Assembly: GCA_023403845.1 (NCBI GenBank)
Contig: JAEYDL010000039.1
Coordinates: forward strand, 62,001-126,000
DNA: 64,000 nucleotides
Direction: 5' to 3'
DNA from: Pseudomonadota bacterium
GTDB lineage: Bacteria; Desulfobacterota; Desulfovibrionia; Desulfovibrionales; Desulfovibrionaceae
A model generated the notes under the pieces. That model did no database searches and was not told the origin of the DNA. It saw nothing but the letters and a program-made list of their open reading frames with translations. Below are positions 58,846-64,000 of the stretch, one piece after another; position 1 is the first letter of the stretch; each line of letters opens with the position of its first letter. The translations under genes and the position numbers were made by a program.

Positions 58846-60164
58846 CGTCGCTTTGCTCCCCCATGCCTCTCGCTGTCGGAAGCCTTCTGCTCCTGCTTGC
58901 CGCCGTACTCTGGATGCGGTTGCCCATAGCCCTTCTGCTGGCAGGACTCGGCGTGCTCGGCGTCGGTCTGCTGGACGGAGCGTTCTCTGCCCGCACCCTG
59001 CTGGGCAATGAACTGTGGGGGAATTTTTCCAGCTACGGCCTGACGGTGATTCCTCTGTTCATCTTCATGGGACAGATCTGCTTCTATGCGGGACTGAACG
59101 AGCGCCTCTACCGTGCTCTGTACACGCTGGTCGGCCATCTCCCCGGCGGCCTGGCCGTGGCCACGCTGCTCGCCTGCGGCGGTTTTGCCGCCATTTGCGG
59201 TTCCAATACGGCAACGGCCGCCACCATGTCCGGGGTCGCCCTTCCGGAAATGCGCCGGTACGGCTATAATCAGTCCCTTTCGGCCGGTACGGTGGCCGTG
59301 GGGGCCACTCTCGGCGTGATTATTCCCCCCAGCGTCGTACTCATCGTCATCGGTCTCCAGACAGGATTGTCCATTTCAACTCTGTTTCTGGCATCCATCA
59401 TCCCGGGTATCCTCCTGATGCTGGCCTTCACCCTGTGCGCCTTCATCGTCGCTCGCAGGCATCCCGAGTGGGCCCCTCGCCGTCCGCGAGCATCCCTGCG
59501 GGAACGCCTGCATGCCCTTCCCGAACTGAGCGAAGTGGTCATCCTGTGGGGTGGAGTTCTCGGCGGCATGGGCTGCGGGCTGGTCACGCCTACGGAAGCC
59601 GGCGGACTCGGTTCCCTTCTTGCATTGCTTATCGGCCTTCTGACCCGTCGTATCGGAATGAAGGGGATCCTCAACGCAGTCTGCGATACGCTGCGGCTGA
59701 CGGCCATGATCCTGTTGCTTGTGGCCGGAGCCATGATCTACGGAAAGTTTCTTGCCCTGACCCGCCTGCCGTTCGAACTGGCGGAAATGGTCGCCACACT
59801 GCATGTAGACCCGCTGCTTGTCCTGCTCCTTATCCTCATCACCTATTTCATCGGCGGCATGCTCATGGACGCGCTGGCTCTGCTTCTCATCACTGTGCCC
59901 ATCTTCTTTCCGCTCATGCAGGGACTGGGCACAGATCTCGTCTGGTTCTCCATCATCGTGACCGTTGTGACGACCATGGGAGCGGTCACGCCGCCGGTAG
60001 GAGTATGCGCCTATGTCGTGGCGTCTTCATCGCTGGATATCCCCCTTCCCAGCATCTTTCGCGGCATTGTCCACTATATACCTGCCTACATCGGGATACT
60101 GGTTCTGCTGACATTGCTGCCCGGTCTGACCACGTTCATTCCTTCCATGGTCGCAACCCGTTGA
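58833..60164 (+). CDS. dctM: TRAP transporter large permease (DctM family)
   Basis: A 443-residue protein with 12 or so helices. DctM signatures: FAAICGSNTATAATMSGVALPEMRRYGYNQSLSAGTVAVGATLGVIIPPSVVLIVIG and VTPTEAGGLGSLLALLIGLL, and late GAVTPPVGVCAYVVASS. It carries substrate inward with sodium, using DctP. Last gene of the dctPQM operon, ending before a bidirectional terminator. Confidence 0.94.
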   Translation: MPLLTSLCSPMPLAVGSLLLLLAAVLWMRLPIALLLAGLGVLGVGLLDGAFSARTLLGNELWGNFSSYGLTVIPLFIFMGQICFYAGLNERLYRALYTLVGHLPGGLAVATLLACGGFAAICGSNTATAATMSGVALPEMRRYGYNQSLSAGTVAVGATLGVIIPPSVVLIVIGLQTGLSISTLFLASIIPGILLMLAFTLCAFIVARRHPEWAPRRPRASLRERLHALPELSEVVILWGGVLGGMGCGLVTPTEAGGLGSLLALLIGLLTRRIGMKGILNAVCDTLRLTAMILLLVAGAMIYGKFLALTRLPFELAEMVATLHVDPLLVLLLILITYFIGGMLMDALALLLITVPIFFPLMQGLGTDLVWFSIIVTVVTTMGAVTPPVGVCAYVVASSSLDIPLPSIFRGIVHYIPAYIGILVLLTLLPGLTTFIPSMVATR

Positions 60165-60435
60165 ATCCCGGTCGTGCCGGGGGAAATCTCCCGGTACGGT
60201 CATCCCTGCTCCATCCATGCCAGAACCGCCAACGCTGATCTGCCGCCGCGCATCCATCACCATCTCTTGAATGTATTCGCAGAGGGAGCGGGAAAACATG
60301 GCATCTCCTCCCGTTGATCTGCCCGGTCTGCGACCGTCGGAACGCAGCCATGTCGGACGGATTGCAGGAAGCCATCATGAAATATGGTGCAATGTGCTCA
60401 AAGTCTGCCTGACGGAACAGGGCTTTCTCCATATG
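60165..60435. other. Intergenic region after dctM
   Basis: No supported gene between the dctM stop and the terminator; open frames here are weak. Confidence 0.4.
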
Positions 60436-60467
60436 AAAAGACCCGTCGGAATACCGACGGGTCTTTT
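60436..60467. terminator. Bidirectional terminator between dctM and the PLP-lyase gene
   Basis: A perfect 14-bp stem AAAAGACCCGTCGG (60436-60449) with its complement (60454-60467), loop AATA, A-run on one side and T-run on the other. It can end both converging transcripts. Confidence 0.9.
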
Positions 60468-60486
60468 GAAAAACAACTTCCTCAAA

Positions 60487-61488
60487 CTAGTCGCGGAAGA
60501 TGGGCTGATAAGCGTACAGAGCCGGAGAGCCGCCAGTGTGCAGGAACAGCACATTGGACCCCTTGGGGAAATATCCCTTGCGGGCCAGGTCAATCAGACC
60601 GGACATGGCCTTGCCGGAATACACAGGGTCAAGAAGGATGCTTTCGGTGCGGGCAAGCATCTTCACGGCTTCCACCATGGCCGGGGTCGGCAGGGAGTAG
60701 CCGGGGCCGACGTAATCATCGAAGGCCACCACAGCTTCGGCGGGCACCTGCACCTTGGCGCCGATGTAGTTCAACGTATCGTTGGCAAGATTGAGAACCG
60801 CAGCTTCCTGCACAGGCTTCTTGCGGTTCACGCCGATGCCGGTAACCGGAATTTCAGCATTGTTGCCGATCATGCCGGCGATGATGCCCGCATGGGTTCC
60901 GGCGCTGCCGCTGGGAACCACCATGTGGTCGATGGACAGGCCCATTTCGAAGAACTGCTGCAACGTTTCCTGAGCGCAGCTCACATAGCCAAGAGCACCG
61001 ATATGGTTGGAAGCGCCGCCGGGAATGATATAAGGCTTCCTGCCTTCGGCGCGCAGCTTTTCAGCCACCTTCTCCATTTCGCCCATCATGTTGGAACCGC
61101 CGGGCACTACCGTGATGGACTTCACGCCAAGCAGCTGGAACAGGAAATTATTGCCGGACGCCTCGGGAGAATAGCTGTCCTTCACCCGTTCCTCGAGCAC
61201 CAGATGGCAGTCAAGGCCTTCATGAACGGCCCAGGCGAGGGTCAGACGGCAATGGTTGGACTGTACGGCGCCGCAGGTGATCAGGGTATCTGCGCCCTGA
61301 TTCAGAGCATCGGCGATGCAGAAATCCAGCTTGCGCGTCTTGTTGCCGCCGCTGGTGCCGGGAAGCAGGTCGTCACGCTTGATATAGACATTGATACCAG
61401 CATCCAGGGCCTTGGTGAAGTTAGGCAGAAATTCGATGGGCGTGGGTTCAGTCACATAGCCGCGACGAGGAAATTTGCCGAGATTCAT
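60487..61488 (-). CDS. PLP-dependent D-cysteine desulfhydrase / L-cysteate sulfo-lyase family enzyme
   Basis: A 333-residue fold-type II PLP enzyme. The PLP Lys50 is in SGGNKTRKLDF, QSNH at 76-79 is the substrate loop, GSAGTHAG binds phosphate, and DPVYSGKAMSGLIDLARKG is typical. The family includes DcyD (D-cysteine to pyruvate, sulfide, ammonia) and CuyA (L-cysteate to pyruvate, sulfite, ammonia). Sequence alone does not decide, but neighbours (dicarboxylate symporter, Asp/Glu racemase-like enzyme, RidA) fit an acidic substrate such as cysteate. GGAGGCATGT precedes the ATG at 61488; a 52-codon upstream extension is unlikely. Confidence 0.88.
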   Translation of the reverse strand: MNLGKFPRRGYVTEPTPIEFLPNFTKALDAGINVYIKRDDLLPGTSGGNKTRKLDFCIADALNQGADTLITCGAVQSNHCRLTLAWAVHEGLDCHLVLEERVKDSYSPEASGNNFLFQLLGVKSITVVPGGSNMMGEMEKVAEKLRAEGRKPYIIPGGASNHIGALGYVSCAQETLQQFFEMGLSIDHMVVPSGSAGTHAGIIAGMIGNNAEIPVTGIGVNRKKPVQEAAVLNLANDTLNYIGAKVQVPAEAVVAFDDYVGPGYSLPTPAMVEAVKMLARTESILLDPVYSGKAMSGLIDLARKGYFPKGSNVLFLHTGGSPALYAYQPIFRD

Positions 61489-61557
61489 ACATGCCTCCAA
61501 GTATGGCTTTGAAGTGTATGGCTGTTGCCGTGCTGACGTAGCTGACTTTTTAATGTC

Positions 61558-61581
61558 GACATTCGTCACATGACGAATGTC
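61558..61581. promoter_or_regulatory. Perfect 11-2-11 palindrome upstream of the PLP-lyase gene
   Basis: GACATTCGTCA, two bases, then its exact complement TGACGAATGTC, 70-93 nt upstream of the lyase start. Length and symmetry suggest a dimeric regulator's operator; the regulator is not in the window. Confidence 0.65.
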
Positions 61582-61699
61582 ACTCCGCCAGCGCCCTGTC
61601 AAGAAAAATTCCCCATTCCGAGGACCCGTCCTGCAGAGGGGCATTCAAAACCCGGGACGAAACGCGCTGCGAATCCGTCCCGGATACACTCTGGTCCTC

Positions 61700-62074
61700 C
61701 TACCGGACCACGGTTGCTTCAATTTCTACCAGACCACCCAGCGGCAACTGCTTCACGGCCACGCAGGAACGGGCCGGAGGATTCTGGTCGAACACCTTGG
61801 CATACGCGGCGTTGACCACAGGGAAATCATCCATGCTGGTGATGTAGACGGTGGTCTTGACCACGTTTTCGGCCGTGGCTCCCACTTCCTGCAAAAGGGC
61901 CTGCACATTCTTCAGGCTCTGGACGGTCTGTGCTTCCACGCCTTCGGCCAGCTTCCCGGTAGCGGGATCAATTCCGAGCTGACCGGAAAAATAAACCGTA
62001 TTGCCGGCCTGAATGGCCTGGGAATAGGGACCGATGGCGGCGGGAGCGCCAGTAGTGGAAATGACTTTTTTCAT
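61700..62074 (-). CDS. ridA: RidA-family reactive enamine/imine deaminase
   Basis: A 124-residue RidA protein (GPYSQAIQAGNTVYFSGQLGIDP at 15-37, catalytic Arg102 in PPARSCVAV, and VEIEATVV at the end). RidA hydrolyses 2-aminoacrylate and related imines, toxic intermediates released by PLP enzymes that eliminate sulfide, sulfite or water. Its placement just upstream of a cysteine/cysteate lyase fits that job exactly. AAAGGAG at 8-nt spacing precedes the ATG. Confidence 0.94.
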   Translation of the reverse strand: MKKVISTTGAPAAIGPYSQAIQAGNTVYFSGQLGIDPATGKLAEGVEAQTVQSLKNVQALLQEVGATAENVVKTTVYITSMDDFPVVNAAYAKVFDQNPPARSCVAVKQLPLGGLVEIEATVVR

Positions 62075-62110
62075 TTGGGTAACTCCTTTCTGAAAAATCG
62101 TTGTGAAAAA

Positions 62111-62875
62111 CTATGCCTTCCATTTCTCAGGAGCGAACGCCTGCACCAGCTCTCCTGCAAGAATGAATGTGGCGTCAATCAGTGGAACGCCGAACAGCTC
62201 GCGCTCCGGCAAAGCCAGAGGGATTTCCGTGCAGCCCAGAATAACGGCCTGAGCGCCCTGCTCCTGCACCAGTCTGCGCGCCTGCTCGGCCAGATTCTCC
62301 CTGGCCCTTTCCGTCACCGGGTTTGAACAGGCCTTGATGCCGTATTCATGGTTGCTGATGGCATCCTGAACGGCCTCTCGCCCGGTCACATCGGGGAAAA
62401 CGCAGACAAGACCGGCTTTTTCCAGACTGTCCTGGTACAGGCGTGTCTCCAGAGTGGCCTTGGTGCTCAGCAGACCGATGCGCGAAACGTTCCGACAGTT
62501 CCTTTGAATGTATTGCGTCACGCTGTCAATCATGTGCACGAACCGGATTGACCGATCGAACGCGAACAGCTTCTCCAGAGCGGGCCCGAGGATACGGGGA
62601 CTGTGCGCGGTGTTGCAGGGGATGCCGATGACAGTGGCCCCAGCCCGGGCAAGGCGAACCATGATGTCTCCGATAGCCTCGCCGGGATTTTCAGGGGCGT
62701 TCTGCAACAGGAAGGCGGGACGGTCGGCAATCTCGCCCGGGAAGGAAAAAAGCATGACCGGAAGATGCTGCTGATCCCTGTCCGCAATGGTCTGATCGAA
62801 AATCTTGCGGACCAGATCAAGGCCCGCATATGGACCGACGCCTCCGACGACGCCTATGGCTCCTGAATACGTCAT
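62111..62875 (-). CDS. Aspartate/glutamate racemase family protein
   Basis: A 254-residue Asp/Glu racemase-fold protein. Both catalytic cysteines are present, Cys87 in GIPCNTAH and Cys215 in LGCTEIPL, and the N terminus GVVGGVGPYAGLDLV is typical. Predicted to interconvert D and L forms of an acidic amino acid; in this context the substrate could be aspartate, glutamate or an analogue such as cysteate. The ATG at 62875 follows GAGAGGAAGCC. It lies 36 nt before ridA. Confidence 0.9.
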   Translation of the reverse strand: MTYSGAIGVVGGVGPYAGLDLVRKIFDQTIADRDQQHLPVMLFSFPGEIADRPAFLLQNAPENPGEAIGDIMVRLARAGATVIGIPCNTAHSPRILGPALEKLFAFDRSIRFVHMIDSVTQYIQRNCRNVSRIGLLSTKATLETRLYQDSLEKAGLVCVFPDVTGREAVQDAISNHEYGIKACSNPVTERARENLAEQARRLVQEQGAQAVILGCTEIPLALPERELFGVPLIDATFILAGELVQAFAPEKWKA

Positions 62876-62963
62876 GGCTTCCTCTCCCTGAAACGAGTTG
62901 AAGTTTTGAAACCGCCGGAGGACCTGGAGGGAAATGCCCCCCGGCGGGCAGGAAAACGGGACA

Positions 62964-64000
62964 TCAGGCCTGAAGCCGAGCACCCCGTTCCTGATCGAGA
63001 TCATTTTCGAGCTTGGAAACGAACAGAGCTCCCGTGGCATCTCCAAGTACATTGATGGTCGTGCGGGCCATGTCCATGATTCGGTCCACACCGGCCACCA
63101 GCGCGATGGCTTCCAGCGGAATACCTACCTGCGTGAAGACCATGGTCACCATGATCAGCGCCGCGCCCGGCACGCCCATGGAGCCGATAGACGCCAGAAT
63201 CGCCAGCAGAATGACGGTAAGCTGCTTGTCCAGGGGCATGGGAATGCCGTATACTTCGGCGGCGAAAATAGCCGCGATGCCCATATAGATGGCCGCGCCG
63301 TCCATATTGATGGTGTTGCCGAGCGGAATGGAGAAGCTGGATACGGGCTTGGACGCGCCAAGCTTCTGCACGCTGAACAGGTTGGAGGACAGGGCCGCCG
63401 CACTGGAACAGGTGGTGAAGGAGATCATCAGAGGTTCGGCCAGCCCTTTCAGGAACTTGGCGGGCGTAATGCCGCAGAACTTCACGCACGGCATATACAC
63501 GATCAGAACCTGACAAAGACAGGCCACATACATCACGGCCACCAGCTTGACGAGCGGCAACAAAACGCTCAGACCGTGCATGCTCACGGTGAAGGCCATG
63601 AGGCCGAAAACGCCGATGGGCGCATACAGCATAACAGCGGAGGTCACCTTAACCATGACCTCGGCCGCTCCGTCGAAAAAGCTGTATACGATCTTGCCCT
63701 TTTCACCCGCAGAACTCAAACCGAACCCGAACAGCATGGCAAAAAAGATGATCTGCAGCATGTTGCCCTTGGCCAGCGCATCCACGGGGTTGATGGGCAC
63801 AATGTTCATCAGAACGTCGACGAGCGGCGGAGGTGTCACGTTCTTGGCCGTGAGACCATCGGTGGAAATATTCAGTCCGCTGCCTGGCTGAAAGAGGTTG
63901 GCAAGAACCAGACCGATGATCACAGCGACCGCCGTGGTGACCAGATAATAGATCAGTGTCTTTCCGGCCACTCTTCCCAGCCTGCTCACGTCGCCCACGC
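62964..64000 (-). CDS. Dicarboxylate/amino acid:cation symporter (DAACS), 5' truncated by window
   Basis: The C-terminal 345 or so residues of a sodium/proton-coupled carrier for glutamate, aspartate or C4-dicarboxylates; the start lies beyond base 64000. The Ser-rich re-entrant loop is present as FTTCSSAAALSSNLF, and the substrate/sodium motif as SIPLGNTINMDGAAIYMGIAAIF, with NVLGDATGALFVSKLE at the end. Transcribed first in the group with the racemase, ridA and lyase genes, it probably imports their substrate. Confidence 0.92.
   Translation of the reverse strand, partial: VGDVSRLGRVAGKTLIYYLVTTAVAVIIGLVLANLFQPGSGLNISTDGLTAKNVTPPPLVDVLMNIVPINPVDALAKGNMLQIIFFAMLFGFGLSSAGEKGKIVYSFFDGAAEVMVKVTSAVMLYAPIGVFGLMAFTVSMHGLSVLLPLVKLVAVMYVACLCQVLIVYMPCVKFCGITPAKFLKGLAEPLMISFTTCSSAAALSSNLFSVQKLGASKPVSSFSIPLGNTINMDGAAIYMGIAAIFAAEVYGIPMPLDKQLTVILLAILASIGSMGVPGAALIMVTMVFTQVGIPLEAIALVAGVDRIMDMARTTINVLGDATGALFVSKLENDLDQERGARLQA

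Overview
The window is a GC-rich (about 60% by eye), gene-dense bacterial chromosome segment from a sulfate/sulfite-reducer of the Desulfovibrionaceae. This rests on a 148-residue Desulfovibrio-type flavodoxin, a bacterioferritin, a sirohydrochlorin cobaltochelatase with a signal peptide, and a Desulfovibrio-like outer-membrane porin. A host-associated Mailhella/Bilophila-like genus is plausible but is inference. No rRNA, tRNA, CRISPR array, prophage or complete insertion sequence was found.

Layout. 1-3171: 3' end of a P1B metal ATPase, an HMA-type protein, a small membrane protein and a porin, tightly packed. 3375-6767: creD, an unknown partner and bacterioferritin. 7021-8279 (minus): an unknown gene broken by a probable one-base loss. 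8633-11357: DUF362/ferredoxin protein, flavoprotein, membrane protein. 11358-12949: two Fur-box-like sites, a STAS-like protein with a Cys/His tail, and flavodoxin, which reads as an iron-starvation unit. 13385-17717: serine recombinase, an inverted pair of identical 18-bp near-palindromes around 108 bp, an AT-rich secreted protein and a large autotransporter; this is a candidate phase switch. 17819-20252 (minus): glpX, an unknown exported protein, fabD. 20399-29116: hrpB, argS, a SPOR protein and a complete mlaEFDCA lipid-transport operon. 29170-35604: glycosyltransferase, then a cobalamin riboswitch with its own terminator controlling cbiK-cbiL-(membrane protein)-cbiC-cbiET. 35865-43959: cell-wall enzymes (M23 peptidase, NagZ), tex, carbonic anhydrase and several small unknowns. 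44509-48626: flavoprotein, EamA transporter, mntP, and a CDF efflux protein with three C-terminal domains. 49069-53190 (minus): Rrf2 regulator, then yajC-secD-secF. 53444-56827: metA, an esterase, an NlpC/P60 lipoprotein.

The last part is the most interesting. At 57016-57235 there is a promoter, a 30-codon leader peptide with two adjacent Trp codons, and RNA segments that can form mutually exclusive 1:2, 2:3 and 3:4 pairings, the last being a strong terminator. This is a classical tryptophan attenuator, but it sits in front of a TRAP transporter (dctP-dctQ-dctM) and not a trp biosynthesis operon. Opposite it, 60487-63998 (minus) encodes a dicarboxylate/amino-acid symporter, an Asp/Glu racemase-like enzyme, RidA and a PLP lyase of the D-cysteine desulfhydrase/cysteate sulfo-lyase family, with a perfect 11-2-11 palindrome upstream of the lyase. 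Together these suggest uptake and breakdown of a sulfur amino acid, possibly cysteate, which could feed sulfite or sulfide metabolism.
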